From contig VCCP01000001.1 of the NCBI GenBank assembly GCA_005765155.1, positions 3,844,001 to 3,908,000 of the forward strand: a stretch of DNA of 64,000 nucleotides, in the 5' to 3' direction. Below the pieces are notes generated by a model that saw nothing but the letters and a program-made list of their open reading frames with translations, made no database searches and was not told the DNA's origin. Each line of letters begins with the position of its first letter. The first letter of the stretch is position 1. Source of the stretch: Zelopaecilomyces penicillatus (lineage: Eukaryota > Ascomycota > Sordariomycetes > Hypocreales > Pseudodiploosporaceae). A program made the translations under genes and the position numbers. This document shows positions 12,539 through 24,298 of this stretch, in pieces.

Positions 12539-13135
12539 CTAAAGATGTCTACTGCAGGAAGGCGAAGGCTGTGGTGGAGTCCCGCTCACATGAGGATAAA
12601 TTGAATAGCCAACTCTATTTCTTGGGTCCCCGAGCATACCGAACCCTGCACGATTCCATGGATTGGGGCACGCGTCAAACGTCGACAGTGCGTAGCCAGC
12701 AAGCATCGTGTGATAAATATTGCTTATCTGACAAGAGCTCTGATTGGAAGCGTAGATTTCGCACAACTTTTTCTTTGTCGTGAATAATTTTCCCTGTAGA
12801 GGGGCGATAAAAAAGGAGCCATCAGAGACTCTCAACGAGTCAATCAACTTCCTGCAATCGGAGGCATAGGCTCTCTGCGCGGAAGGTGAAAGATCGTTGT
12901 GGTAGCAATGTAGATGGGATCGTTTTTGAAGATGGTCTTTTGCGTTGCCACCGATGTTGGTAAAGGATTCATCAATCTCCGCCTCGTCAACAACGGATTG
13001 CACAAACACGCCGGGAATGCCTTCGAGCGGTACACGGACAGGAGTGGTTGATGATGGTTGTATATCAACTGGAGTAGGTGAGGCGAGACTTCCAGTGATG
13101 GAGAGAACTATCGGGAGAAAGGTAGTAAAATGCAT
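12539..13135 (-). CDS. Secreted prepro-protein with six mature cysteines, family unknown
   Basis: A single exon encodes 198 residues. It starts with a typical signal peptide (MHFTTFLPIVLSITGSLAS). A Pro/Thr-rich acidic propeptide follows and ends in a dibasic KR at about residues 70-71, a likely Kex2-type site, just before SHLHC. The remaining ~125 residues contain six cysteines. The segment from HLHCYHNDLSP through LCEIYASNQSSC reads like the compact core of an ascomycete secreted protein. No enzyme motif is visible. The last 40 residues are Pro/Arg-rich and less protein-like, so the true 3' end could involve an unseen intron. It converges with the 8-cysteine gene, forming a pair of secreted-protein genes next to the degraded PKS. 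The function is unknown. Confidence 0.62.
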   Translation of the reverse strand: MHFTTFLPIVLSITGSLASPTPVDIQPSSTTPVRVPLEGIPGVFVQSVVDEAEIDESFTNIGGNAKDHLQKRSHLHCYHNDLSPSAQRAYASDCRKLIDSLRVSDGSFFIAPLQGKLFTTKKKLCEIYASNQSSCQISNIYHTMLAGYALSTFDACPNPWNRAGFGMLGDPRNRVGYSIYPHVSGTPPQPSPSCSRHL

Positions 13136-13347
13136 TTTGAAAAAGGTCGAGTCTGAATTTTTGAGTTGGGGGTGTTTTCAGACAAGAAAGATTGAGTTGA
13201 AGACTGAACTGGTAAAAATCCCACAAAACAACGACATGATAATTTTACTTTATACCTTGAAACGAAGGCTTTTTGTCTTCCAGAACTGTCTTAACTCGAG
13301 CGCGATACTACAGGTAAGCGGCTCCAACTCATCCAAGTCATATCCCA

Positions 13348-13365
13348 CCCCCCCCCCCCCCCCCC
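13348..13365. repeat. Homopolymer C tract (18)
   Basis: An uninterrupted run of C preceded by TATCCCA. It lies in the promoter side of the secreted prepro-protein gene on the minus strand. It is one of four long G/C runs in this window. Confidence 0.9.
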
Positions 13366-14756
13366 TTGAATATCCCACAAGTAAGCAAGCGTCCTAAATG
13401 GGCTCTAGCCAGGTAAGGAAAGTCCTCGGAGCCAGCGCTTTTCACCGGGATTTATTTGATATTTTATCCGGATCATAGCTGGGCTAGTCCGTGGAAGCTA
13501 TGATATTGTTATGCTTACATGTCATTGAGTTTCCAAAAGACATGTTCAGAATCTCCTACGTTAGCCACTTTAGCGCCGGCCCAACGGCGAGTCCCGCTGT
13601 AGTGGAACCACGAAAAGTAATCATGGACGGGCGCAAGGACGAATTAGGATAATTGAAGTCTTGAGCAGCAAAATGCCAACAACCAAATCAAAAGAGAATA
13701 GTTCGCGTTTCGGCCCGTGCAGGAGCCGTGAGGCTAATGGAACGTCGTCCCGCTTTGATACAACGCACACAGCAAACGTCTCTGGGGAGGCGAGACTGCA
13801 GTCATTCTACATAAATTATCATGAATACGATCATATGTTTCAACTGAATACCAAGGCAGTCAGTCACCTGCATATCCCACATGTGTTGTCGATCTCACCA
13901 GACCTTTTACGGCGATGACTTGGCTCAGTGGAAAAGGCACTACCGGTAATTGCTACATCAGTGTATCTATACATAGATAAAGCTACATACTTAGTAGACT
14001 GTAGAGAATGACTAGTACCAGGAAACTGGTGGAGCATGGAAGGCAAGGTTGGATACAGGTAAACAGGGAGGAAATGTGCTCCAACGAACAGTAGACTTGG
14101 CGGTTCGATCTGGACATTGCCAGAGACATCTTTCCGACGGTACCCGGCGTCTTCATCACGGCAAATTCTAGAATCATTATAATAGCCATAGTTGCCAGGG
14201 TATAATATTTCTTCGTGTTGTTGTCGTGGATGAAGCAGAAAGGAGAAAGGAAAAAGGCGAAGCGCGATGTCTGTATAGGGATCCAGAAAGACGAAATAGT
14301 TTGTTTTATTCAATACACAAAAGCATTTAGTTCATACCATCCGCGTCCGTATATTTCATATCTCACGGGTATGCGTATATCAATCCAATGTTGGATGCTG
14401 CGAAAGACACCAGTAATTGGATTATTTATTACTGAGTCTGTTGTATATAAATGCTAGGCAGATCACGAAACATGCGATCTCAGTATATGCACATATTTAT
14501 ATGGAGCAAGCAACACAGAATTGAGGATAATATTGTATTAACATTGAGTCATAATGCTGAGAAAACAATGTAGAGAGTTGGAATTTGCATGCTTTTTACT
14601 TCCCTGACTCACCAGTCGTCCATGGCCAACATGTCGAGTAGACCTTCGTTAACTATACATGCTCAACCACAAACTCAGCAAACATGTCGGCTTGTTTCTC
14701 CAAGTAGCACCGCATAACACACTACTCAGCTTTTAAAACAAGTCCGGACTTTGCTC

Positions 14757-14832
14757 AACTGATGCTGATGATGCTGATGCTGGTGCTGGTGCTGATGTTG
14801 CTGCTGATGTTGCTGCTGCTGCTGCTGTTGTT
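14757..14832. repeat. Imperfect GCT/GAT trinucleotide microsatellite
   Basis: Repeating TGATGCTGATGCTGG units pass into a run of GCT/GTT units. It is non-coding as far as I can see. Confidence 0.8.
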
Positions 14833-15398
14833 GACGATAGTGACAATGAGAATAAACAAAAGCAAGGATGACAACTGGCGCAGGGCATCCAAACTTTTAT
14901 TGCGCCTTGCGACTGGGCTCGTCCTTCCCGCGTAGCTGACATTACGATGCAATCGTCAACTTCTACTGCCACACCAGACCTAATTCTTATCACCAGGGAC
15001 GACGACCGCTATCCACAGGAACAATGGTAGTCACATTCTTGCGTGGGAGCCAGGTTCACGTCACCGCCACAACTTGAACCTTTCGGGAGTATTCGACGAT
15101 TTGGCGATGTCAAACAACGCACGAGACACTCGAAAGCACTATCCTTCCCGAGGCATGTCATTTATTTGAAGTTTACGGTGATACATCCTCAGGAATGATG
15201 GAAATCGACTTCAAAGGATCGAATATAGCATGCAGCACACCTGGGACAAAAATACACAACGTTGCTTTCTCCTGCCCACCAAAACACGTCAGAGTATGCT
15301 CCTTGCCTCCTAGAACCACATACGATTACATTCAACCTTCATCAGGGATCTCGTGAAAGGATGAATAGCGTCGAGCTTGAAGCCCTCTGCGAGGGGCC

Positions 15399-17104
15399 TC
15401 ATGCCAAACCGCTGTCTAGACCAAGCTCGTTGCTTATTTCCTCCTTTGGCTCGTTTATGAGAATAGCGATGCCATGACCGGTATGCGCGACCGCAGCCTT
15501 TTCCCACTCGCACTTGACTTGAGGACAGAATTCGAACTCTGCGGTTTCCGTATTCAGGGATAGTTGCCATGTACTTTCCCAAAATAATATGGCGTCTGAA
15601 TACTCAATGCTGTAGCGGAAGAGGCAAGAGTGTGGTTCCTCGTTTCTGTCACTTTCAGAGTTAAATATCTCTAAACTGCGAAGATTCGGCAGGTTTTCAG
15701 CGACGGAAGCTGTGAGTACAAGTAGGCGGTTGATGAGGTGTAAGTCATTATCTCGATACAATATATCCGATCTGAAGCAGACTCTCTCAAGCTTGTGCCA
15801 TTGCGCCGGCAATAGCGGTTTGGTCAAAGCATTGGCTGAAGCACATTGCATTTCTGCAAGCCAATTCTCTGTGCCGGATGGCTCAACAACTGAAATCTCC
15901 TTGAATCGGTGCCCGTGAGTGTATAATAGCTCAATGGCAGATAAAGGCTTGGCCTGTGCCGGAGGTAACCAGAACTTCTCTTTAAAATTTTCCGCAAAAT
16001 AGTGAAAATTTTGAAGATTTTCTGGCAAGGATGGAAGTAGATGTTCTCGAAAGTCTGATTACATCAATTAGTCAAGGCGCCTTTCTTTGGGCACGTTTCT
16101 CACATACCTTTAAGATATTGCTCTTCTTCTTCTATGGTTTTCCTGCACCATCTCTCGAGCCTGAAGGAGGTAGTATATACCAAGCTTTCGTTAAGAAGTT
16201 TGCCAAGTGCTAGGGGACTTATCTGTCGCTTGAATTGATGCCTTATAAGCAGAGAGCTGATGCTTTCAACTCGTGGAAGATGGCTATTCTTGAGTCCTTG
16301 GAATTGTAAGATGGATCCGAGGTATCTCCCGGTCGCATGAAAACCCCCCGGTCTTCTCAAGGCCAAACCGGCAGACTGACGATGCCATGGACGAGATTCA
16401 AGCCCACTACGACATGTTTTTGTCATGTGAAAGACTACCATGTTGACTGGTTCGTTGACTTGTTCGTCGAGCTCATTCCAGCTTCTATAAGGGTAGTCGT
16501 TATGCATGGTGATGTCTTCATAGTAATGTTTATCGTCACTGGAAGACTTAATGCCTAGCTCTAGTGTTAAGCCGCCAGAGCGGTCTCTTGGTACCCAAGT
16601 TGAGAGTATACCAAGTAATTTCTCCATTGCAGCAGTGAAAATTCTGTTATTCCTATTCAAGGTGATACATTAGCATGTCATCATACGAAGGAAGATGTTG
16701 GAACATGAAACATACCGATAGATCTCAAACCAACTTTCGAGTTTGTGACATGACGGGCAAGAATAACCTGGCAACACAATGAGAAATAATATATGGCGAA
16801 CATTACTAGTTCTACGAGTGTTCTTTCCGTTCGTGATGCGACCAAAGTCTTCTAGAGCGGTGTCGTCAACCAAAAGATGACGAAAAGTGATCTTCTCAAA
16901 AAACCACTGCCATTCAGAGCAGACTGTAGCGTACAAGCCAAGACGATGATCTCGGCTGTCCCGGGGTTCTCGACGGTCCTGGAATGCTGGACCGTCCTGG
17001 GACACCAAGTCAAGAATTTTGAACCGAATTTCGGGTGGAAGCTTGAGCCAAGATGTATGTGTCTGGGGGCCGTCTTGCGGCTGCGTAAGAGGTGCGGATG
17101 CCAT
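15399..17104 (-). CDS. F-box-like protein
   Basis: Three exons read on the minus strand (17104-16716, 16652-16108, 16054-15399) join in frame to a 529-residue protein. The introns are 63 and 53 nt with GTATGT/GTATGT donors and TAG/CAG acceptors. Near the N-terminus (residues ~18-35) the segment SWLKLPPEIRFKILDLV is a typical fungal F-box start (LPxEIxxxIL). The following YATVCSEWQWFFEKITFRHLLV is the usual continuation. The rest has no catalytic motif and resembles the long variable part of the fungal F-box families, whose members usually recruit substrates to SCF ubiquitin ligases. The partner and substrate cannot be told. It lies between the secreted-protein pair and an AT-rich, decayed region, an environment where F-box paralogues are common. 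Confidence 0.72.
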
Positions 17105-17636
17105 AGGAACAGAAGATACTATTATAGGATGGGACAGTAGAGAAGAGAGAGACGATTTAAAGTATACAAGAATTATCGTGCAGTGAGATATAAGACTGAT
17201 TTATATAGATTTAAGAAAAGAGTATAAAGTTTAAAATTTATAGAGTTCATGAAAAAAATTACAAATGAAAGTTAATCTAGCTACGAAGCAGAGCTACTCT
17301 AAGGACTCACTTAGAAATAATGCGCTGGGCTAACTTTAATAAGGATAAGAGCTAATAGTAAAGGCTAACTCTCTAAATCTATTATAACAGCTTATAAGTG
17401 AAATCTACGCGATGTCTTATACTGCCTGGGCCCATATATAATCAGTAAGGCAAATTTTAAGCAATTAGACAAGACTAAGGGATAGTGCGAACGGCCTCAA
17501 TTTCTAGAATTTAATATGCTAACACTTGGCCGCTGTGATGGACACACGATTCTGCGAACTGTCTTCGTGGAAGACATCACGGATGAGGCGCTCTACAATC
17601 AAATTGTTCTTAAGCCTGATTCATTCGACTGTCTCG
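17105..17636. other. AT-rich, probably RIP-degraded region
   Basis: From about 17150 to 17510 the base composition drops sharply to A/T with many TA, TTA and ATA words, and no reading frame survives. It directly abuts the NRPS remnant. The pattern suits an old repeat mutated by C-to-T change, but no ancestor is recognisable. Confidence 0.45.
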
Positions 17637-18356
17637 TCACGATCTGTAAGCCCGAAAGCGAGGATGCATCATCCTCAGATATTCCCTACTTGGTGTGTTT
17701 CCCTGGTCAACCTCTGAGGACTCGGGCTCTGACAGGTATTTGTTTTGAAGCTTGCACCACTGTTGAAATGACCGGGGTGCCTTTGAGACGTTTATTGAGC
17801 AATTCTTGTCGAGAGTACTGTGCAGGTCGTCCAACAGAATATCCCAAGATGCGAGATCTATCACTAGCTGGCTTGCTATCAGAAATAGGTACTGGTCACT
17901 ATTTCCCGTGTCAAAAAGATGCGCAATCAGGACCGGCCCATTTTCTATGTCAATGCTCTGCTGGCTTGCTTTTGCAATGTCATCCATCTGGTCAAGGGCA
18001 TCAACGGCGTGGTGTAGGAGTCGGTAGGAGGATGTGGTATCTGACACAGTACGCTGTTCCTATCTAGCTTCATTGTTCTTGGAGAAACGGGAACGCAACG
18101 AATCATGACTATCCATCGAGTCATGCAGGGCCGAGTGCAGGTCTTCGGGGTGAATGGGAGAAGTGATTTTGACAGCAATGCTTGTATTGTACCAGGAATT
18201 CTCGGCAAATATATCCCGGAAATATGTAGTTTGCATGGGCGACAGAGCAAAGGGGACATTAATCTCATCGGCTGAGGAAATACCAACATTAGACCCAGTA
18301 TTCGATTGCCCAGCATGCTCTTCCAGTACCGTCTGTGCGAGAGGAGCGATATGCAA
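17637..18356 (-). pseudogene. Relic of a nonribosomal peptide synthetase condensation domain
   Basis: The minus-strand frame reads from a short linker (MHIAPLAQTVLEEH) into FALSPMQTTYF, the standard opening of a fungal NRPS C domain after a carrier domain. A run follows that ends in HDSLRSRFSK. A TAG stop (18060-18062) follows and the same frame continues for another ~140 codons through ENGPVLIAHLF and QLVIDLASWDILLDDL. These correspond to the region around the catalytic HHxxxDG motif of condensation or epimerization domains. Here the two histidines are replaced (SQLVID), so the site would be dead. The second stop at 17637 ends it, and no adenylation domain is found nearby. The TAG stands where a Trp is often found, consistent with TGG-to-TAG. 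About 240 codons remain of a normal ~450-residue domain. Confidence 0.68.
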
Positions 18357-19566
18357 AGGTGGCGCTCAATGTGAGTGTTGAGATAATATCTGAGTTCTAT
18401 GTTAATTTCGGTTTGGAGCCAACTTTGCCGATCGCATGAGCAACCAGCCCGACTTTGCTATCACTGTTCCATTTGATAAATATGAAAAGCTGGCAAGATT
18501 GCCCGGGCTGGTTGGGGACTCTCGTGTCAAATTCGATCCTGGCCACATTAGTCTCGTTAACCAAGGAAACACCATCAATCCCCGCAAGCAATATACTTAG
18601 GGTAGACAGTCAGGGGCGAAAATGCTCACCTGCTAATTGATCATGTTTCTCTTTGGAGCCGGGTGTTACGGCAACTATTGAATCGTCATTCAAATTCAAG
18701 TTAAATATTGTGCAAAAGCCTTCTGTGAAGGCTTACTATATATGCGTGTTCTAGTCAGACTTGATCCATCCCATCCATTTAATGGGTCTCGCCCACATAT
18801 AAAGAGTTTATGCCTCCAAACCAATATATATAACTATAGGTAGCGGGAAATTCGGGATCCTATCCGCTCTCTTATAGATAAATCACTAATCGGTAGATTA
18901 ATAGTTAGGTCGGTGATGATCAGCGAACACCGGCTGTTGTATGTCTTTTTTACCTCTTTGTTTAGTACCTAAATCATGTGAAGCTGTGTTGAGGAAGATG
19001 AGTTGATGGGTGGGATACGAACAGGTGGGCTTGGAGGGGTAGGTGCCTTGCTGTCAATGCCCCTGTACTTTTAGGCGGTAAAGGTACGAAGTTGGTGACA
19101 GGTGTGCTGTACAAAGAGGAATGGCCAGTGGAAAAGGTATGCAGTTCAGGCTAAGAAGGCAATGCATTAATTACTGCACAAGAGAAAATAACATAATGAT
19201 CAAGCAAATGAATAATGTGGAATGTGTAAATGGATATCGATGCTTTTACTCAAACCCAGCTCAAACCCAACACCATCATCACGTGTAATTGGCTTGATGA
19301 CGTTGCTGGGTTCTTTCTTTAGCTCCCTGGAAAATCATCCATGTTGGGTGATGAAACATGATCCACTACAGCTACCAGCAATTGGATCCTTCACTATCTT
19401 ACCTCACTATCTATCCATACTTCTCCCCAACGGAGACTCCTCCTAGCATCTTACGACTCCGATGCTTCAAGAGCTCGATTAAGTCATGGACCGAATCCAA
19501 CTCCACCAAACAACGTGAATCTCCTCGTTCCTGCCCATCGCCGTCACCCAGCCCACCGCGTCCCTC
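18357..19566. other. Intergenic, possibly with further NRPS debris
   Basis: A minus-strand frame at 18397-18591 lies just upstream of the condensation-domain relic, but I cannot assign it to a domain. From 18640 to 19560 I see no gene. The last ~200 bp form the 5' flank of the gene beginning at 19567. Confidence 0.35.
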
Positions 19567-20196
19567 ATGGACAACAGCGACAACGGCAGAGACTCGCCTC
19601 TCTCCATCACCTCCAACATCACCGGCATCCTGACCTTCCTCGTCGCAATCGCAGCCGCCGTCTACGTCCGAATCACCTACCTCCGCAACAGCGACGACGA
19701 GTACTTCCGCGTCAAAGCCTCCCTGTCGTGGTACAAGACCGAGTCCGCCTGGCTCGCCGACCTCCTCCGTGTTCTCGATGCCCAGCACGGCCATGACATC
19801 TCTCGCGGCCGCAAGACCGAATTCCAAATGTACACCTTTGTCATGGACGACCTGCTGAATCTGGAGCGGCGCTTGCTGGACCTGGTGGAGGACATCGAAG
19901 CCAAGAGCACCGCGGATGGCGGCGGTGGGGGAGGCGGTGGCGTTGGGAACGGCGGCGACACCTGGACCCTCATGCCCCGGAGCTGGCAGGGTGCGCGGCC
20001 TTCGGTGGCTATGGCCTGGCTTTCGGTGAGAACCAAGGCGATGGAGCTGGTCAGACAACGAGAGGCGTTGACGGGGCGGGTGCAGTTTCTGCAGATGAGT
20101 CTCCCATCGTCTAGGATCAACGATTTAGAGGCGCGTCTGAAATGGCACGACGTTCTCATGGACAAGCTTCCACAGAAAATGAATGGTTCACATTGA
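19567..20196 (+). CDS. Hypothetical single-pass membrane protein
   Basis: A single exon encodes 209 residues. A transmembrane helix lies near the N-terminus (residues ~15-35, ITGILTFLVAIAAAVYV), followed by a soluble domain predicted here as largely helical. A Gly-rich loop (about residues 117-130) interrupts it. The pattern of short N-terminus, one helix, then a WYKTESAWLADLL-type helix recurs in uncharacterised ascomycete proteins, but I cannot name a family or function. It ends 186 bp from the convergent gene on the other strand. The ATG at 19567 is preferred because it places the helix at the usual position; upstream frames show no coding character. Confidence 0.65.
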   Translation: MDNSDNGRDSPLSITSNITGILTFLVAIAAAVYVRITYLRNSDDEYFRVKASLSWYKTESAWLADLLRVLDAQHGHDISRGRKTEFQMYTFVMDDLLNLERRLLDLVEDIEAKSTADGGGGGGGGVGNGGDTWTLMPRSWQGARPSVAMAWLSVRTKAMELVRQREALTGRVQFLQMSLPSSRINDLEARLKWHDVLMDKLPQKMNGSH

Positions 20197-20381
20197 ACGA
20201 TACAAGGGGAACAAGGAAGAATGTTAACCGGCCAAGGGCTCCATACAGACATTGGCCTCTCCGTTTATGGAGGCAAGCCATCGCGGCGGCAACTGCAGAA
20301 GGCTGCCAGCCAACAGAAACTCCATTATTTGATTGATCCCAACCAACCTTCACTCCTAAATTGGCAAAAGGGACTGGGGCT

Positions 20382-21168
20382 TTATTTGATGTCATATCCA
20401 CCTTGCCACAGAAACGCCGTCGCCAAAACTAGGCTCAGCGTCGCCCAGCTCAGATCCAGCTCCACCACCGCCCAGAGCCAGAAGCAGCCCAGCGGCGGAG
20501 CCCGCTTCATGGTGTACAGGTATCCAAACGAGTTGGTGATGTAGATGAGGTAGCAGCCCGAGACGACGCTCATGGTGAAGAAGATGGCCTGGCGGATTCG
20601 GTGCTGGTAGCGCAGGGCGATGCCGGGAACCAGTATGGGGTTGGCTTCGTGTGGGTGTAGAGGGTAGAATAGGATAAAAAAGACTATTTGTAGGTTAAAG
20701 GAGTTAGCACGTTTTTGTTTCAACCAATTCTCCAAAGAAAACAATACAATACGGCACATTTTGAGATGAAGCAGACAACTTACCTATCCATGCTCTACCC
20801 GCATTCCTTATTACCCTCGGCCAGTCCATTTCTCTGCCGTACTGGTTCATGACCAAAACATCAAACGTAAAATGCAGCATTGTCATTGTTGCCGTCCACA
20901 GGCCAGCTTCCAGAAACCTCTCCGCTTGGGGAGACAGAACCGGCCTCTCATCCCCGTCATCTTCGTCGTCCTCGTCGTCGTCTTCCTCATCTTCTTCTTC
21001 GTCATCCGACTCCACCAACTTTCCCAATTCCTTCTCCCGCTGTTTCGCCTGCTCAAACAGGTTCCGCTCATCAGCGAGGTCCAAGAGCGTCTTCTCCGAC
21101 GGCCCCGATCGATCCGGCTGCCGGAGCTTGATCACTTTGGGGCCTTTTTCCTTGCCCTGTTTAGCCAT
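20382..21168 (-). CDS. Conserved fungal multipass membrane protein with acidic N-terminus
   Basis: Two exons (21168-20784 and 20683-20382) join in frame to 228 residues; the 100-nt intron has GTAAGT and ATAG ends. Residues ~50-70 form a run of Glu/Asp. The C-terminal 150 residues carry about four hydrophobic helices: LWTATMTMLHFTFDVLV, IVFFILFYPL, AIFFTMSVVSGCYLIYI, and the region from FWLWAVVELDL to LVLATAFLW. The conserved-looking block PHEANPILVPGIALRYQHRIRQA lies between helices 2 and 3. I recall such proteins being grouped as a fungal domain of unknown function, but I cannot verify which one. The likely location is an internal membrane. The gene is divergent from the PIG-L gene with a ~1 kb shared intergenic region. 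Confidence 0.72.
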
Positions 21169-22176
21169 GGCGCGCGCGGCGGAAGAAAGGCTTTTTGTCG
21201 TGGAGATGTATATATGGCGTGGTGGTCCAATGTCGAGTGTTATCTACAGCCTGAGGAGCAGAAATGGCAAGAACGCAATCGGAGTCGAGGTCACTATCAT
21301 CATACGAGATCAATAATAGCTGAGAAAAGGTCGAAAGGCTTGGTGTCTCACGAGCTTCGGCGGTTGTGCGTGCGTGGTGTCCCCACTAGCCCTGCCGGCA
21401 AATGACATCAGTTCAAGGCCGCCTCTCGCCTGCCGGAGCCGCCAATCAGCGCCCTACGGACAGGTAGGAGTGCAGCAGCAGCGGGCTTTGGACCCCTATC
21501 CACAGCTCTGCTACCCCTGGAGCTCCCCCCGAAAGAGCTCCATGTGAACGTTTATTAGGGGCTGGCCGGGGGTAAGCGTGACCAAATCCCTGTCAAAAAC
21601 TTGAACATCCCCAACAACAGCTAACAAGCCTAGGTAGTAAACGTCTAAATTTGAGACGGTCATCACCCCCGGGTCTCTACAGCAATACGATACTAAAAGG
21701 TACTTTGTCTTATAGGCTACGTACACAGTCCTACCTCTAATTGCGAAGTGGCTCCCAAGTATAAGTCTTAATTAGCGACCTGGTCGGTGCTCGGTGGGCC
21801 AAGGTAGCGAGGGCCGTCGAAATCGCCAGGTGGCATTTGCGAAGCTCTTCCGCACGGCGCCTAGAAACTCGAGTGAAGGCCCCCAGACAACGCAGATGGC
21901 CTTTTACCTCGAATAACCCATCACACACTGCATGCTACTGTAGGTTTACTACTTGTTTAGTTGTGCGCCTCTGCTTCGCACCCGATCCATCCTACAGTAC
22001 ACACAGCTACTGCAGCTGCAGCTGGTGCGGGACTGCAACCCTCCTCGCCCCTCCCATACTGCCTACCGGACCTGCACAGCTCGGTCCTTCGTCTCCGAGC
22101 TGTCCCAGGAAGTCAAGTTCAAGCATCTCCCTACACACGACGCTTGAAGTCGATAAAACAGCCAAGAGCCACAGTC
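21169..22176. promoter_or_regulatory. Divergent intergenic region between membrane-protein gene and PIG-L gene
   Basis: About 1 kb with no conserved reading frame. It must hold both promoters. A pyrimidine-rich stretch lies shortly upstream of the ATG at 22177. No specific binding site can be assigned. Confidence 0.4.
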
Positions 22177-23315
22177 ATGAACTCCTCCTTGCTCACTCTG
22201 GCTGCCCTGGTGGTAGTGCTGCCGGCTCTGTACATGTACACGGCCAGCGTCGTGCAGGCTCGCTTCCCCAGGATTGCCAACAAGCGCGTATGCCTGCTCA
22301 TTGCGCACCCGGACGATGAGGCCATGTTCTTCGCTCCCACGGTTCTGGCCTTGACCCGGCCAGAGCTGGGCAACCACGTCAAGATTCTTTGTTTGAGCTC
22401 AGGTACGAACACCCTTTAGGACTTTGAAGTTGCAAATATCTTTGCGCCAAGCGGTGTAAGGTGACAGTGTCTGCCTCTTCGGAAAGCATGCAGGTCCCAG
22501 CCCAAGTTTTCCAAAGAAAAAGTCAAGGATGAAACAATGGAACTATCGTTAACTAATGTTTGCGCTTGTGAACTCATAGGCAATGCAGACGGACTAGGAG
22601 AAACTAGGAAGAAAGAGCTGGTCAAGAGCGGCATGGCTTTGGGCTTGAAGGGCGAAGACGATGTCTTCGTACTAGACAATCCGTGAGTCGCAATCCATTT
22701 CAAAAGAGCTGTGAACGCATCTGTAGGTTCTGCGCTGACAATCAGGAATCGGGGTTGGCATGTCTCAGTCAAGACTTCCCTGACTCAATGACGACGAAAT
22801 GGGACGAGACCAAGATCGCAAGCCTCCTCTGCAACGCCTTTGCGCCCCAGCTTGCGCGACAGAGAGCCGACAACTCGGCACAACCCACAGCCAATATTGA
22901 CGTCATCATCACATTTGATGAAAATGGTGTTTCGTCGCATCCGAACCACATCTCCCTTTACCATGGCGCTCGCACATTCCTCGCCGCTCTTATGCGTGAT
23001 AAGTCGGGCTGGACGAGCCCTGTTGACGTCTACTCGCTGAGTACCATCAGCATCTTCCGCAAATACACATCCATTCTCGACATGTTCCTCACCATGGCCA
23101 AATTTGGATTCAGCACCCGCAAGGCAGACTCGGAACATCCCAGCAAGTTGGTCTTCATGAACCAGCTGGTGGGCGACGCAGCGTTAAGCACGGCATGGGG
23201 GGCTATGACGGAGGCTCACAAGAGCCAGATGGTCTGGTTCCGGTATCTGTGGATTGGGTTCAGCCGGTACATGGTCATCAACGACCTGCACTTGGAGAAG
23301 CCCAAGAATAAATAA
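22177..23315 (+). CDS. GPI12: PIG-L family N-acetylglucosaminyl-phosphatidylinositol de-N-acetylase
   Basis: This enzyme removes the acetyl group from GlcNAc-PI at the ER, the second step of GPI-anchor synthesis. Exons 22177-22402, 22580-22682 and 22769-23315 give 291 residues. A signal-anchor helix (residues ~5-25) is followed by the zinc-binding AHPDDEAMFF motif (~46-55), the LCLSSGNADGLG junction (~73-84, across intron 1), ITFDENGVSSHPNH (~185-198) with the second metal-site histidines, and a C-terminal hydrophobic region. Both the size and the order match Gpi12/PIG-L. The third exon was placed by using the CAG at 22766-22768, which restores DFPDSMTTKWD. Introns are 177 and 86 nt. Confidence 0.9.
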
Positions 23316-24298
23316 CCCAGCGGCGTTGATATTGCCGTCAACTATGACAGAAGGGGCATGACTGTATTATGAGATGAAGAAATTAGGAAGGCTGGGTGGA
23401 GGAGCGGCCGTTGTCAATGTTTCGGTGCTGCTGATGGTGAGACCCCCATTTATGTATACACATGTACGAAGTACAAGTGCGGCGTTTTGGACACAGGCTG
23501 CCAAGCCGGTATACCCGCATAGATGTATGTTTCCCAATGTTTTGCTGTTAATAACAACATGGATGAACCAAATTCACAACTTGGAGCCCAGGCATTATTC
23601 CTCTCTGTGACTGTCCATGCCTAACTTGTCAAGACATCGAATGCTATATCACAGGATCCACGCGAAATACCCACTTATATCAGTACCTAAGGTAAGCAAT
23701 AGTCAGAGCAAATATGGAGAATTCTAGTACTGGAGTTACTGGTTTAAAAGGTATATGAGTAAAGTCTCCTGTGGCCCTCTCCTTTGTCATCCAAGATGAG
23801 TAAACTCTTCATTGGCCTGTGGCAATGTGATGGCTGCACTCTGCAGATGCACATACAACGTAGTACACCGCTCCAGATAGACACACCATTTCGAACAGCA
23901 GCAGCAGTATTGGCCTAATGACTGGAAATACTGATGATCTCGAAAAGAATTGTTGATACTTGGCGATATCTAGGATGGGCTAGTATGATCTGCGTATTCT
24001 AGAAGTCTCTCTGTAATATAGGAGGTAGTCCAGCCTATTTCCAGCGACATCCTTCCATCTTCAGCGAGTGCGGCAAGGCATCAACGAACAGCGCTAGCCA
24101 CGCGCATTCATGCAAGCAAGTAGTCGGTGAAGCCCTGTCGTGCCCGATAAGATAAAGCGGAGTCTCCCGAAAATCTACCGCCACTGCCACCAACCAATCA
24201 CTTCCAATCCGTGACGACCTTTGGCGCGAATTTGTCGCCCCCCAACCCATCTTTCCATCTTCTATCTTGATGATGGTGCCCCAGAGATTTCTTCAACG
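23316..24298. other. Intergenic: PIG-L 3' flank and FZO1 promoter
   Basis: No gene is seen. An in-frame ATG also exists at 24221 upstream of the chosen FZO1 start; no coding character is visible before 24299. Confidence 0.4.

Larger units (their letters stand above)
13136..15398. other. Gene-poor intergenic region with simple repeats
   Basis: Several short reading frames occur on both strands, but none shows conserved motifs. The stretch holds an 18-C run (13348-13365) and a trinucleotide tract rich in GCT/GAT units (about 14757-14832). The latter produces an artefactual Ala/Ser-rich minus-strand frame. Some of it is probably 3' flank of the F-box gene to the right. Confidence 0.4.

Noticed and set aside
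14733..14993. Ala/Ser-rich minus-strand frame
   Set aside because: It is a translation of a GCT/GAT microsatellite, not a protein.
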